64,000 nucleotides of DNA from Histomonas meleagridis (GCA_020186115.1 WSYJ01000060.1:744001-808000); one strand, 5' to 3'; counted from the first letter of the stretch, positions 27,648-37,501 are shown. Program-made: numbers and translations. The notes: generated by a model from the sequence alone, not told the origin.

Positions 27648-28232
27648 ATGGATGAAGTATCAAAATACAAAATTGTTCTTACTGGAAGTGCTGACGTCGG
27701 TAAAACATCTTTGTTGACTCGTATTACAAAAAATTATTTTTCCAAAACATATAATCCAACTGTTGGAATTGGATTTGGATTTTGGGAAACAGTAGTGGAA
27801 GGACACACAGTCAGACTGCAAATTTGGGATACTGCAGGAACAGAAAGATATCAATCTATAACTCCAATTTATTATCAAAATGCAGAAGCAGCACTTATAT
27901 GTTATTCCTTAAAACAAACAGAAAAAGAATCAGAAGAAGCAGTAAAATTTTGGGTTAAGAAATTTTTAGATACTGTACAATCTAAACCAATATTTATTGT
28001 AGGAAATAAGAGAGACAAAAATGATACGATATCAGATGAAATGGAGAGGTACCTCAAAGAGCAAGGAAAATATAAGTTATACAAAGTGTCTGCTAAAACT
28101 GGTGAAGGAGTAATTGATCTTTTCAGCAGTGTAGCTAAAGAGGTTTGGAAAAACTCATTTCCAAAATCCGAATTTTTGGAACAAAATACGAGGGTTTCTG
28201 GTCCTCCGCAAAAAACGAGTTGCTCATGCTGA
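27648..28232 (+). CDS. Rab-family small GTPase with altered switch II
   Basis: 194 residues. All Ras-superfamily motifs are present in order: P-loop GSADVGKTS (13-21), effector-loop Thr in NPTVG (36-40), WDTAGTERY (60-68), NKRD (120-123), SAK (148-150) and a C-terminal CSC for geranylgeranylation. It cycles between membrane and cytosol and directs vesicle tethering. DTAGTE replaces DTAGQE, so the catalytic switch-II glutamine is Thr (as in Rap proteins). That predicts slow intrinsic GTP hydrolysis and an unusual GAP requirement. The region next to the effector loop (GIGFGFWETVV) is atypical, so the subfamily is not assigned; it resembles the Rab5/Rab21 group loosely. Confidence 0.9.
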   Translation: MDEVSKYKIVLTGSADVGKTSLLTRITKNYFSKTYNPTVGIGFGFWETVVEGHTVRLQIWDTAGTERYQSITPIYYQNAEAALICYSLKQTEKESEEAVKFWVKKFLDTVQSKPIFIVGNKRDKNDTISDEMERYLKEQGKYKLYKVSAKTGEGVIDLFSSVAKEVWKNSFPKSEFLEQNTRVSGPPQKTSCSC

Positions 28233-28561
28233 TTATCTTGTTTTTTACTGTGTAAATATTATATATTGAAAAATGTATAAAACTGTATTGAAATAATGGT
28301 GGGCATTTTTTCTTCTTTCAAGGCAAAAAGTCATTTGTATTTAAAGTTGAAAAATTTTAAAAATTCTTTTACAAGTTAAAATTGATTTCAAACCAATTAA
28401 CAACAATCTGCAACGCCCAATGTGTGTATAAAAACATATTCCATTTAAAAAAATTGCAAGAAAATTTTTGAAAAATCGTCTAATTTTAACTCTAATTTAT
28501 GAAGAAAAAAAATACACTTCTTTGGAGTTGTTCGAAAAATCTACTTATTGTCAAATTACTT
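28233..28561. other. AT-rich gap between convergent genes
   Basis: 329 bases of 3' flank. No gene or repeat is recognised. Confidence 0.35.
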
Positions 28562-29071
28562 TTAGTAAGTCCAAGAACTACCATCCATGTACTTGCATCC
28601 TATCTCACATACTTCATATTGTTCTTCAGGATGACCAAGGGCAGTTGTATGCGCACGACACAAGGATTGGCATTTTGATAAACTTCCATAGAGAGGTGGA
28701 TATGAGCAGCAACCGTATTCGCAATCATAGTATTCACTAGTATGCCCATTTTTTTTGTCGTAACGTCTTTCGCAATAACGCTCGTAATCATTCCTAACAA
28801 CAACATAGTTCCAATTTTTCTCAGGTTTGATGGTTTGTTTTGGCTTTGTTATAAATTTCACTTGCTTCTTACTTTGTACAAGACAGCCTGCCTTGCAAGC
28901 ATGTTCTAATGATGTAGTGTTAAATTTTTCGCAAAACTTGAAGCATTTTTTGCTTGAGGCAACGAAGCAACCGCAACGATCAAACAGTTAAATTTTCTTA
29001 TAGTTTGGATAAATCTCAGTGTTTCTTGATATTAAAATGATAAAAATTAGGGTATGTAACATCCAAAACAT
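28562..29071 (-). pseudogene. Secreted cysteine-rich protein interrupted by one stop codon
   Basis: From ATG at 29071 the frame encodes a signal peptide, MFWMLHTLIFIILIS. An in-frame TAA follows at codon 28 (28988-28990). The same frame then stays open for 142 codons to the stop at 28562. The body is cysteine-rich with repeated CxxxC pairs: CFKFC...CKAGC, CEYGCC, and CQSLC...CEIGC. Paired CxxxC motifs on two helices are typical of alpha-helical hairpin folds. The body therefore looks like three disulphide-linked hairpins of a small secreted protein. No other ATG occurs before the cysteines, so the gene is either inactivated, read through, or carries a sequence error. No family name is known to me. 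Confidence 0.6.
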
Positions 29072-29748
29072 CGCATTTACAAAAACATCAGTTTTAAGTT
29101 AGTAAATAATGATTCAAGAAATATTTAGGACACAGCTGCACGTGCTGATGTGAATTGCATGGCTGATAGGGAAATTAACCGGCAATTAAATAGTAAAGAA
29201 TTGCTAGAAACTTTGCACAAAATATATTATGTAAAAAAACAAAACAGAGCCTATTTTCTATGGAAATTGATTTATTGTGAAAAATCAAAATTTTATTGAA
29301 ATTTAATAAAATATTCAGAAATTCCTAAATTACATTATGCATATTCATAATATATAGAGTTTTCAGGTAGGGACAAACCGTTGACATCATTTCTTCATTA
29401 TTAAAAGGCAATTTATAAAAATACTCTATGTAATTCTTTGAGACAATTTTTTTTTTGAATGCACCCCCACTAAACGAGGCATTCCAAAATTTTCCTGGAT
29501 TTAATTTATTATAACGCCTAAATGAAATCTTAATTTTTTTCAACATAATTTCAAAAAAGCATTAACAAAATATATAATATGACTAAATATTTAACGATCT
29601 TATATTACATATTATTTATGCTAAAATATTTCATTCATATAAAGAAATAAAACTTTACTTTTGTAAATATTCCCAATTCTTCACATAAGAAGGCATAATC
29701 GAATGATAATATTATTTCAACACTTTACTTATTTACTTTTTATTAAAA
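29072..29748. other. AT-rich intergenic stretch
   Basis: A 73-codon minus-strand frame at 29325-29546 has no Inr and no motif and is not called. Nothing else is recognised. Confidence 0.35.
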
Positions 29749-31062
29749 TTATTCATCATAAGGCGTTATAGGAAGCCTTATGTCATCCAAATTTAACTTA
29801 CACAAATTAGCCTGTTCTGTAGTTGTTGCCTTCAGCATACAATAATAGTACGCCCAATTGTCCATAGCCAGCGCGGTCATCTTCGCCTTATAACTCCATT
29901 TGCCTCTGCTTGTTTCGATTACCCAACGCGCGGCTTTGCGGATACTTTCGTTACCCAAATCCGGCATTCCATACGCCTCCGAAAATCTGTATTCGAGGTC
30001 CCATTTGAGCTCATTATGTTTCGGATTCATTAATATATCTCCGTAATATTGCGCATAATCAATTAACCCGCGCTTGGAACTAACTGTGTATACTCGAAAC
30101 GCGGGATTATTGTTGTGCGATGGTGAAATACTAGGACTGGAAAGGGTATAACCTTTCGATTGACCTGTTTCCCCAAAAATAGGCATGAATAAGTCATAAT
30201 GACTATGACCAACTAAAAGATTTTCGATTTTATATTCTTTGACAATCTTGTCGAAAATGTCAATGTACTTAGTGTGCCAGCCTTGCGACGCTTTGACATC
30301 GGAATAGCCCGGTGGAATATGCATCGTAATCAAAATTTGGAGATCTTTGTTTTGAGCATCAATAATGGTTTTTCGGAGCCAGGAGAACTGGCCATGTGGA
30401 TCTGTGTCATTGATTTCGGCTCGGACTGTACTATATGCGACCGTATTCAAAACGATGATTCGAAGATTTCCTTCAATGTAGTCATAATAATAATAGCCTC
30501 CTTTAAGAAATGTGTCCAATTGTTCGCCTTTTAGCGCTAGACGAGTAAATGTTGAAATTTTTTTGAAATCTGTGGAATCAGTTTCGAAACTACCATAGTT
30601 CTTGAAAAAATCATTGTTCCCAAGGGAAAAGAATAGAGGAATATTAGGATAGATGTTGCCAATTTGATTAACAACATTTTCAACTAATGCTTTATGTTCT
30701 TCTTCATTGAGACCAAGACCATGTGCTGGTGCATCGCCTCCAAAAATAATAAATTTAGGATCTTTGCAAAATCTTGGCACTACTTCAAGCATTGACATGA
30801 ATGTTGCATTCGGTGTGTCACAATTGTATTGGCCGTATTCATGTGTTGAATTTTCATGGAGAAATTCTGGATCTTGGCAATAATATGGATGTTGTGGTAA
30901 TCCGTTTGGAACGTATTTTATATCTAAATGTACATCATTGACAAAAAGAAAATCAAAAATAATTTCTTTGTCCCATGGCCGCGTTAAAACTAACGATGAT
31001 ATGATTCCTATTACTACAATAACTGATGACAAAGCAAGCACAACAACAATAGAAGATTTCAT
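29749..31062 (-). CDS. Acid sphingomyelinase-like phosphodiesterase (SMPDL3 type)
   Basis: 437 residues. An N-terminal hydrophobic stretch (about 4-27) serves as signal-anchor or signal peptide. A calcineurin-like metallophosphoesterase domain follows with all metal-ligand blocks: DVHLD (43-47), GGDAPAHG (108-115), GNND (148-151), MHIPPG (247-252) and GHSH (285-288). Sequence around the blocks (YYCQDPEF, APAHGLG) fits the ASM/SMPDL3 group rather than the purple acid phosphatases. Members hydrolyse phosphodiester or nucleotide phosphate bonds at the cell surface or in lysosomes. The saposin domain of true acid sphingomyelinase is absent, as in SMPDL3. GNND instead of GNHD is shared with endopolyphosphatase-type members. 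The substrate cannot be fixed from sequence. Confidence 0.8.
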   Translation of the reverse strand: MKSSIVVVLALSSVIVVIGIISSLVLTRPWDKEIIFDFLFVNDVHLDIKYVPNGLPQHPYYCQDPEFLHENSTHEYGQYNCDTPNATFMSMLEVVPRFCKDPKFIIFGGDAPAHGLGLNEEEHKALVENVVNQIGNIYPNIPLFFSLGNNDFFKNYGSFETDSTDFKKISTFTRLALKGEQLDTFLKGGYYYYDYIEGNLRIIVLNTVAYSTVRAEINDTDPHGQFSWLRKTIIDAQNKDLQILITMHIPPGYSDVKASQGWHTKYIDIFDKIVKEYKIENLLVGHSHYDLFMPIFGETGQSKGYTLSSPSISPSHNNNPAFRVYTVSSKRGLIDYAQYYGDILMNPKHNELKWDLEYRFSEAYGMPDLGNESIRKAARWVIETSRGKWSYKAKMTALAMDNWAYYYCMLKATTTEQANLCKLNLDDIRLPITPYDE

Positions 31063-31250
31063 GAAGTATTGCTGTGTTGCTGGTGTTTGTCAGAAACCAC
31101 TTTTTTAAGAACGATGCTTCAATTTCAATCAAATCGGCAGTTATGTGAGGTCAAAATTGTGTGATTGTAAACATTTCAAAAAGTCGTTTGAATAAAATTA
31201 AATTTTATTTGAAATGTTTATGTGGTAAACGGGTGAGTCTAAACGTAAAT

Positions 31251-32372
31251 ATGAAAAAAGGAAATGTAAAATCACCAAGAAGAATTATTCCAAAAGAAAT
31301 TTCACATATAAAAAATAGTGGTTTTTCAACACCTAGATTTGAAAATAAGAAAATAAATCAAAATGATTTTGTCTTTAAAGACACAGATTCAAATCAAAGT
31401 AAAAAGCCATCAAAAACCATCAAAGAAAATATTGAAATGAGACATATAATAAATAAAAAACAAGAAGAATATGAAAATCGAATTAATTCATTAAAAAAAG
31501 ATATCCAACAAATTGACAATGAGTTAGAAATTTCAAAAAACATTTCTCAACAGAAGACAACACTTCTTTGGAAACAATTAAAATCATTAAATGAACATGT
31601 TTCTATTCTAGCAAATAAATCAAATCTTGATCAAAGTGATGAAACTCCTCAAATGTTAAAATCGCAAATTAGTATTACACAAGATGAATTAGAAAGTCTT
31701 AAAAATACGGCACTTCATATTCAAAAATCATGTGAAGAGATTGAAAATGAAATCAATGAATTAAATTATTTAATTAATATAATTCCAAATGATTCAGCCG
31801 ATATTTTAGAAATTGCTAAGTTACAAATAAGTTGTAAAGTTCACCGTTCAATTAGAGACTCAAAACTTAAATATCAAAATCACCAAAAATTTGTTCAACA
31901 GCTTGAAGACCAATTTCAATGTATTACAATCGTCAACACAGAAATTTCAGAAGACAACCGTAATATTAACAACAGAATTAAAAAACTCGAAGAAGATTAT
32001 TTACAATTTCAAGACCAAAGAGAGAAAATGTTAGATTTATTAAACAATTCTACTACTAAAGTTTCATTACCATCATTACGGTCAACACTTTCAGATATTA
32101 AATTACAACATCGAACTGAAATTTATGAAATTCGTTCAGAATATAAACGTCAAATATCAGAAATCGAATCACAAATTCAACAACTATCTAAAGAAAATGA
32201 TGAAAAATGTCAAATAATTGAATACTTAAATACTAAAATTAATGATTTAACAGCAGAAACGTTAAACATTCAAGAAAAAGGCAGATTGGAAATCCAACGA
32301 ATCCAACGTAAAAACAAAGAAGAGATCAATAACATTCGCAAACGATATCAATATCAAAACACGATTAAATAG
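31251..32372 (+). CDS. Long coiled-coil protein
   Basis: 373 residues from the first ATG. The frame extends upstream only from a GTG. A basic N-terminus of about 70 residues (MKKGNVKSPRRIIPKEISH) is followed by near-continuous heptad coiled coil to the end, for example IEYLNTKINDLTAETLNIQE. The protein ends in a basic tail. Such proteins in flagellates usually build basal-body, axostyle or costa structures, but no specific family is recognised. A TAAACGGG element lies about 25 nt upstream. The stop codon lies inside the 3' end of the opposite-strand gene: the two coding regions overlap by 8 bp. Confidence 0.75.
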   Translation: MKKGNVKSPRRIIPKEISHIKNSGFSTPRFENKKINQNDFVFKDTDSNQSKKPSKTIKENIEMRHIINKKQEEYENRINSLKKDIQQIDNELEISKNISQQKTTLLWKQLKSLNEHVSILANKSNLDQSDETPQMLKSQISITQDELESLKNTALHIQKSCEEIENEINELNYLINIIPNDSADILEIAKLQISCKVHRSIRDSKLKYQNHQKFVQQLEDQFQCITIVNTEISEDNRNINNRIKKLEEDYLQFQDQREKMLDLLNNSTTKVSLPSLRSTLSDIKLQHRTEIYEIRSEYKRQISEIESQIQQLSKENDEKCQIIEYLNTKINDLTAETLNIQEKGRLEIQRIQRKNKEEINNIRKRYQYQNTIK

Positions 32373-34362
32373 ATTTTTTATTTAAAAAATTTTTAATTTC
32401 ATCAAAAACGTTTTTATAATTATCAATTTCTATTCCATCAAATTCATTTTCATCAAATTTTTTAATAATTTTTGGATACAATAAATATTTTGTTAATTCA
32501 CTAATGTTTTCATTTTTATATAATTCCATCCATTTCGATTTCAATTTTTTTATTATTAAAATCCCAACTAAAATCAAATTAAATGGATTAACAAATATTT
32601 TATTATCAATTTCATCAACAAAAAACATATTAAAAAACGAAGAAGCACAAAAAACAAACCATTCGTAAGGTGAAATTCTTAACTTCGAAAATATAATATA
32701 TTCATTTTCGATACATATTATATATTCGAATAAAATTCCTAATGGAATTATATCATTTGATGTATTTAAATTTATGTTTTTGTTTATTATTTTTAATATT
32801 TTTTCATTGTTTATATCAAACTCTTTTACTAATTTTTGTAATTCCTTCTTTAATAAAAGATTTGTATATAAAATTTGTTGAATATAAAATGAAAATTTTT
32901 CATTTTTCATTGTTTTCATTTCGTTTAAAAGTATTAATAACTCATTTTCATTCGAAATTAAGCACATTTTTAAATGAATAAAATTAAAATCTTGTGAATT
33001 ATTTTGAAACTTTTTAATGTATTTATTCGAATAATTTTTTTCTTTTTCATTTTTATTATTCAAAAATATTTTGAATAAAGAATTAATACTAAATTTTGGT
33101 AAAGGAATATTTTTAAAAAACGAAATTTTTTCTGTGATTTTAATTATGTCTATAAATCGAATAATACTACTAAAAATAGAAGAAATAATTTTTTCTATTT
33201 CACTTTTATTATTTTCTTTTTCATTTTCTAAAAGTTTCAATAGTTTTAAATAAAATGTTTCATTAAAAGGTATTAAAGGATTCATATAATATAAAATTAA
33301 AAAGTCACAAAACAAAAATAAAATTAAATTTGTTTCAGTTTCAATTTTTTCGTTAATGAAATTTAATATTTCATTAAAATTATCCAAATTAAACATTGAT
33401 GAAAAAGAAGAAAAAATATTTTTAATATAATCTAAAACATCGAAAGAAAACTCATTCAAATACGAAAAAGTATTTTTCAACGAATTTATCATTTTTTTGA
33501 TACTTATTAAACCTTTTTTAGTTCCAATTAAAACGAAAATGAAAAAAGTAAAATTTCCTTTTTCGATATAATCATTCGAAACTAATAAAATCTTTTCGAA
33601 GTTATTAGTTGGAAGTGTTTCAGTAAACCATTTAAGCGAAACATTAAAATTTAATAAAAGTTTTAAATTTTTTGAATACGAAAATTGTTCTAAAGTTAAA
33701 TATAAATTTTTTTCAAGTTCTTCATCAAGAACAAATGAAATGTAATTACAAAACTTATTAAGAAATAGTGAAAGAGATGCAGAAAATTCAAATGTTACAT
33801 TTTCGTTTCGCCAAATGTTTACAATGTTTCGTATTAGTGATAAATATTCGATTGTTTCAACAAGTTCGGGACCGCAACGAATTAATGAATATGAATAATG
33901 TCGAACAAATGGATCATTAGAGTTACAACTTTTAAAGAGAAGAGTATAATAATCGATTAATGATGTTGATGATAATTCATTCGGATCAATATCATGAATA
34001 TTTTGAAGATATGATGTGTCGTAAGTAGTGGCTTTTCGAAGTTGTTCTAAAAGTTCTTCAGAATTTTCGTTTTTGGTTGTGTTTCCTATGGGTGACCATA
34101 AGCCATTTTTGATTATTGAATGAATGATTAAACGAATTTTAGAACACGTTTCACTTAAAAGTTTACTGTAATGTTCGCTGTTTATAAAATATGTTTCATT
34201 TGATAAATATTTTTGTTTTATTGATTTTGGGAATGAATAAATTATTTGTCTGATCTTTGGTTTCATAATCAAAGACGAACCAGTTTCATAAATACCTAAG
34301 AATTCTACATCTTCACCAATCATCTGGAAAACGAAATAAAAGAGTTCAATGTCTTCATTCAT
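32365..34362 (-). CDS. Large helical protein of unknown function, Asn/Lys/Phe-rich
   Basis: 665 residues. The N-terminal 230 residues look like a folded armadillo-like domain (PFVRHYSYSLIRCGPELVET, CNYISFVLDEELEKNL). The C-terminal 400 residues are helical but very rich in Asn, Lys, Phe and Ile because of AT pressure. No signal peptide and no catalytic motif are seen. Three overlapping ATGs, ATGAATGAATG, lie at the start. Only the middle one (34362) is in frame; a Met at codon 14 (34323) is an alternative. ACCGTTTA (minus strand TAAACGGT) lies 11 nt upstream. The last 8 bases overlap the convergent coiled-coil gene. Confidence 0.7.
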   Translation of the reverse strand: MNEDIELFYFVFQMIGEDVEFLGIYETGSSLIMKPKIRQIIYSFPKSIKQKYLSNETYFINSEHYSKLLSETCSKIRLIIHSIIKNGLWSPIGNTTKNENSEELLEQLRKATTYDTSYLQNIHDIDPNELSSTSLIDYYTLLFKSCNSNDPFVRHYSYSLIRCGPELVETIEYLSLIRNIVNIWRNENVTFEFSASLSLFLNKFCNYISFVLDEELEKNLYLTLEQFSYSKNLKLLLNFNVSLKWFTETLPTNNFEKILLVSNDYIEKGNFTFFIFVLIGTKKGLISIKKMINSLKNTFSYLNEFSFDVLDYIKNIFSSFSSMFNLDNFNEILNFINEKIETETNLILFLFCDFLILYYMNPLIPFNETFYLKLLKLLENEKENNKSEIEKIISSIFSSIIRFIDIIKITEKISFFKNIPLPKFSINSLFKIFLNNKNEKEKNYSNKYIKKFQNNSQDFNFIHLKMCLISNENELLILLNEMKTMKNEKFSFYIQQILYTNLLLKKELQKLVKEFDINNEKILKIINKNINLNTSNDIIPLGILFEYIICIENEYIIFSKLRISPYEWFVFCASSFFNMFFVDEIDNKIFVNPFNLILVGILIIKKLKSKWMELYKNENISELTKYLLYPKIIKKFDENEFDGIEIDNYKNVFDEIKNFLNKKSI

Positions 34363-34916
34363 TCATTTGGAGACCGTTTAGTCTTGTGTTTTTTCAAAAT
34401 GTTACAACTTGTTGCTAAACATATTTGATTTTTGAATTAAGGATAAAAAATTCAAAACCAAATGTTAATGTATTTTTTATCGAAAACATAATAATAAAAT
34501 ATTCGAAATGATCAAATATGAAGGAATATATTCAATGAACTTTGACAATATTGTACGTAAAGTATTTTTTGATGAAATAAATACACCTGCAATACATTTT
34601 GGTTTTTTAACATAATGATGAATTCGACGAACATTTTATTTATTTTCAGCATTTTTACAAATACAATAATCAGAAATATACTAGTCACACGATATATCAC
34701 AACATCAATATCCAAATCGATTTCAGCATTACCAAATTATATATGTAACTTTAAACTAAGTGTAATTATAATATAATCATAATTATATTAACAAAATTGT
34801 TTATCATTCATTTATTAAAAGCGAACAATGACTAAATACATAGCTAATTCATGTAATTTAATATATATATATATATAAAATATATCATAATAAAAGTTAT
34901 TTGATTTTTTCTTTAC
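34363..34916. other. AT-rich gap with AT microsatellite
   Basis: Contains a short alternating TA tract at about 34860-34877. A 67-codon minus-strand frame (34512-34715) is hydrophobic but has no Inr and is not called. Confidence 0.4.
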
Positions 34917-35411
34917 TCAAGATTTTTTTTCCTTGAAGTTATTTATTTTTAATGTATCAACTATAACACCTTCATCTTCATTACTTAACTCACTTTTTAT
35001 TTTTTGAGTAACATTATACTTATCATAGTTGTCTTTGATTCCTTTAATAACATTTTTTGATATTTTGAAGAATTCATCAAAATCAAATCCTAGATAATAA
35101 AGAGAATAATTATATTCATATATATTTGAAAAATTATACATATTTATTTGGTGTGCATTGTTGAATTTCTTAACCATATATAAAGATCTCTTTGGAATAA
35201 TATTAAATTTGCGAAGCATTACCAGTGAATCATTGACTTTTACCATAATGTTTCTGGAATAATAAGTTTTTTCATTACGAATAATAAATAGACTCATTGC
35301 AAATTTAATAGGAACCATTACTGAAGTATTAATATCATTATTCTCTAGTTTTTGCGTTAACTTTAAAGGTATCTTTGAGCATAATCTCAGCGACAATAGT
35401 ATTGTAAACAT
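34917..35411 (-). CDS. Small protein of unknown function
   Basis: 164 residues with no recognised domain. The N-terminus, MFTILLSLRLCSKIPL, is moderately hydrophobic and could be a weak signal or organelle-targeting peptide. The body is rich in Asn, Tyr, Lys and Ile. A strong Inr (TCATTTTAA directly before the ATG) is the main reason to accept it as a gene. It may be a lineage-specific protein or a fragment of something larger. Confidence 0.45.
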   Translation of the reverse strand: MFTILLSLRLCSKIPLKLTQKLENNDINTSVMVPIKFAMSLFIIRNEKTYYSRNIMVKVNDSLVMLRKFNIIPKRSLYMVKKFNNAHQINMYNFSNIYEYNYSLYYLGFDFDEFFKISKNVIKGIKDNYDKYNVTQKIKSELSNEDEGVIVDTLKINNFKEKKS

Positions 35412-35420
35412 TTAAAATGA
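35412..35420 (-). promoter_or_regulatory. Inr of the small gene at 34917-35411
   Basis: The minus strand reads ATATCATTTTAA then ATG. TCATT has A+1 at 35418, seven nt before the ATG. Confidence 0.6.
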
Positions 35421-35964
35421 TATGAAAAAAACATAAAATTCATCATAATTTTATTTTTTCAAATATTTCGTAAATTCAATTATATAAAATTAAAACGAAA
35501 ATGCTTTGAATTTAAGTTCCATGATATTTATTTTAATGTATAAAAAATTGGATAAAAAGCAAAAAGAATTTAATACACCTTGTCGTGAAATCAAAAAGTA
35601 ATACCTTCAGTATTTATATATATTTAAATTTCACGATAGTTCTTGGGAAATATTTAATATGATATTAAGTCCTTGTAAAATGTTATAAACCAATTGGAAC
35701 GTTATTTCTGAGTATGGTTTGTTCAACAATATTAACACCTATCTTTGGTTATAACAATTGGCTTCTAAGCAATTTATGATTGTTATTTATAAAATAATAT
35801 TCTATTCTCTGGTTTCAACAATTGATTTAATGATCAAAAATTAAAAATATATCTATTTAACATTATGATCATAAAATTATTAATTGCAAAATGTTAAATA
35901 TTTTTATATAAATATTTGTATAAATTTTAATTTATTTACGCATATATTTATTAATAACAACAGT
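35421..35964. other. AT-rich intergenic stretch
   Basis: About 540 bases of very AT-rich sequence with no gene, repeat or structured element that I can support. The right end is the 3' flank of the CNOT11-like gene. Confidence 0.35.
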
Positions 35965-37155
35965 TTATGTCGACAATATCATTGCCAATTTTCTTGACTC
36001 ATCGATTGCCTCATTTTTCGGTTCCATGCAAAAGGAGTACAGTTCCATTAACATCTCGGCGCCGAACTTTATTCCTTCCTCAGTCATTTTCCCCACAATC
36101 GTACAAAACAACGCGACGTGTCTTGCATAGACGTGTTGATCTCTTATTGTCTTACTGCATTTCATCATTTCGATTACGATTTTTTGAATTATTTCATTTG
36201 GCAATTTTTCTTTTGTTAATAACCATTTTAATATGTTCGCATTTGCCGCATTTAATGGAACATATGAAAGTTTTTCGATATGTTTATATGATTTAGCTTT
36301 AACAAGTTGTGATATTAATGATTTTGCAATAAGTGGATTTATTTGAATTAATGAATCAATTTCTTCGAATTTTATGTTCGTGGAGAGTTCTTTATGAGAA
36401 CAAATGTATTTAATGAGGGCATCGGTTTCCCCTCCATTAAGTGGAGATTTAATAGCTTTTTTATATAAAGTTTGCGCTTTTTCATTTGAATCAATTACAA
36501 CGCATTCATCAAGTAAAAAAGTGACATCAAATGATGTGATATATGTAGAAGAAAGTTCGCTCACACTGACGGGAAGGAGTGGAGGAGGTGGTAGAAGATG
36601 TGGCGGTTCGAAATCAGATAGAAGATTACTAGTTAAAAGTTCAGAAAGAATCTGATCATGAGTTTGGATATCATAAGAGATTGACGATTCGTCAATAATA
36701 ATACATGGAAGGCTTGTTTGAACTGTATAATGAAGAGTTGGATTTTGTGTAGTTTGTGGAATTCGAAATTTGGGATTTAGAATTGACTTAGTGGAATATC
36801 CACCAAAATATTGTATTGATGAGCCAGATAAAATTTGAGATAAAATACAAGTAACACGTGGTGAAGTAGAATCTGGTGATGAATTCAAAATTGAATATAA
36901 ATATGAAAATAATGGAAGAAATGGATTATCGACTAAAGAAACATTATTGAATTCATTTGATAAAAGCCAAATTGCGACGATTTGTTGGGAATGTGTTAAA
37001 ATTCGATTTGAAAGGAAAATTGAAATTCCTGTTAATGCGATCATTCTATATCTTTTTTTCAAGGAAGAATGAAATTTATAAGTAATTGAAGTTAATGTAT
37101 CTGTTTCATTTGATAATAAAGACACCAAAAAGTCGGCATCTTCTTTTTTGAGCAT
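35965..37155 (-). CDS. CNOT11: CCR4-NOT subunit 11 (CNOT11)
   Basis: 396 residues. The C-terminal 200 match the CNOT11 (C2orf29) domain. AIKSPLNGGETDALIKYICS corresponds to the human AFKSPLSSPQQTQLLGEL region. SLIQINPLIAKSLISQLVKA corresponds to DLVENNPLVAIEMLLKLM. LPNEIIQKIVIEMMKCSKTI corresponds to [20 protein letters not shown]. The match continues to LYSFCMEPKNEAIDESRKLA. The N-terminal half is the MIF4G-like part, joined by a proline-rich linker (about 190-205). CNOT11 with CNOT10 forms a module of the CCR4-NOT deadenylase, acting on mRNA decay in the cytoplasm. The stop is TAAAC. The gene is divergent from the MGC peptide gene, 85 bp apart, and shares its AAACGGTTT element. Confidence 0.75.
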   Translation of the reverse strand: MLKKEDADFLVSLLSNETDTLTSITYKFHSSLKKRYRMIALTGISIFLSNRILTHSQQIVAIWLLSNEFNNVSLVDNPFLPLFSYLYSILNSSPDSTSPRVTCILSQILSGSSIQYFGGYSTKSILNPKFRIPQTTQNPTLHYTVQTSLPCIIIDESSISYDIQTHDQILSELLTSNLLSDFEPPHLLPPPPLLPVSVSELSSTYITSFDVTFLLDECVVIDSNEKAQTLYKKAIKSPLNGGETDALIKYICSHKELSTNIKFEEIDSLIQINPLIAKSLISQLVKAKSYKHIEKLSYVPLNAANANILKWLLTKEKLPNEIIQKIVIEMMKCSKTIRDQHVYARHVALFCTIVGKMTEEGIKFGAEMLMELYSFCMEPKNEAIDESRKLAMILST

Positions 37156-37210
37156 TTTGGCTCTTGGCGAACAAACACAGTCAATTTGGCATAAGTCAAA
37201 TATTTGTCAA

Positions 37211-37219
37211 AAACGGTTT
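37211..37219 (+). promoter_or_regulatory. AAACGGTTT element in a divergent promoter
   Basis: An exact AAACGGTTT lies 21 nt upstream of the ATG at 37241 and 55 nt from the divergent ATG at 37155. The core fits Myb recognition elements ((C/T)AACNG), which are known to control T. vaginalis promoters. Binding is inference. Confidence 0.5.
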
Positions 37220-37240
37220 GTTCAAAGATAATTCCTTTGA

Positions 37241-37501
37241 ATGGGGTGTGTATTGTCCCTTTGTAACAAGAAGGAAGGGGTTGATTTTCAACCTAATGAA
37301 ATGCTTGACGGACCTGGTGGACAACATACTCGTGGTGTTAGAAATGATAAAGAAGATCCAAATGCTCCACTTCTTACAAAGAAAAATCCTACACCATTTG
37401 ACAAAGAACTTGACGAATTCGTGGAAGGATTAAGTACAGATGATGATATGATCCCTAATGATGAGGAAATTGAGGCGATACTTGGGGAAAAACAGGATTA
37501 A
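37241..37501 (+). CDS. Small dually acylated peripheral membrane protein
   Basis: 86 residues starting MGCVLSLC. Gly2 with a following Cys3 and Ser6 is the classic signal for N-myristoylation plus palmitoylation, placing the protein on the cytoplasmic face of a membrane. The rest is acidic and mostly disordered, with a PLLTKK stretch at 43-48 and an acidic helix near the end (DEEIEAILGE). The architecture recalls LAMTOR1/p18 of the Ragulator complex (MGCCxS, short acidic body), but it is shorter and that match is speculative. A 77-codon overlapping frame in another register is a shadow. Confidence 0.7.
   Translation: MGCVLSLCNKKEGVDFQPNEMLDGPGGQHTRGVRNDKEDPNAPLLTKKNPTPFDKELDEFVEGLSTDDDMIPNDEEIEAILGEKQD

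Noticed and set aside
27797..27815. ACACACAG resembling the end of a trichomonad intron
   Set aside because: Lies inside conserved Rab coding sequence with no 5' splice motif upstream; removal would break the GTPase fold.
29325..29546. 73-codon minus-strand frame
   Set aside because: No Inr and no recognised motif; composition matches intergenic DNA.
36404..36655. 83-codon plus-strand frame with Gly/Arg run
   Set aside because: Antisense shadow of the CNOT11 proline-rich linker.
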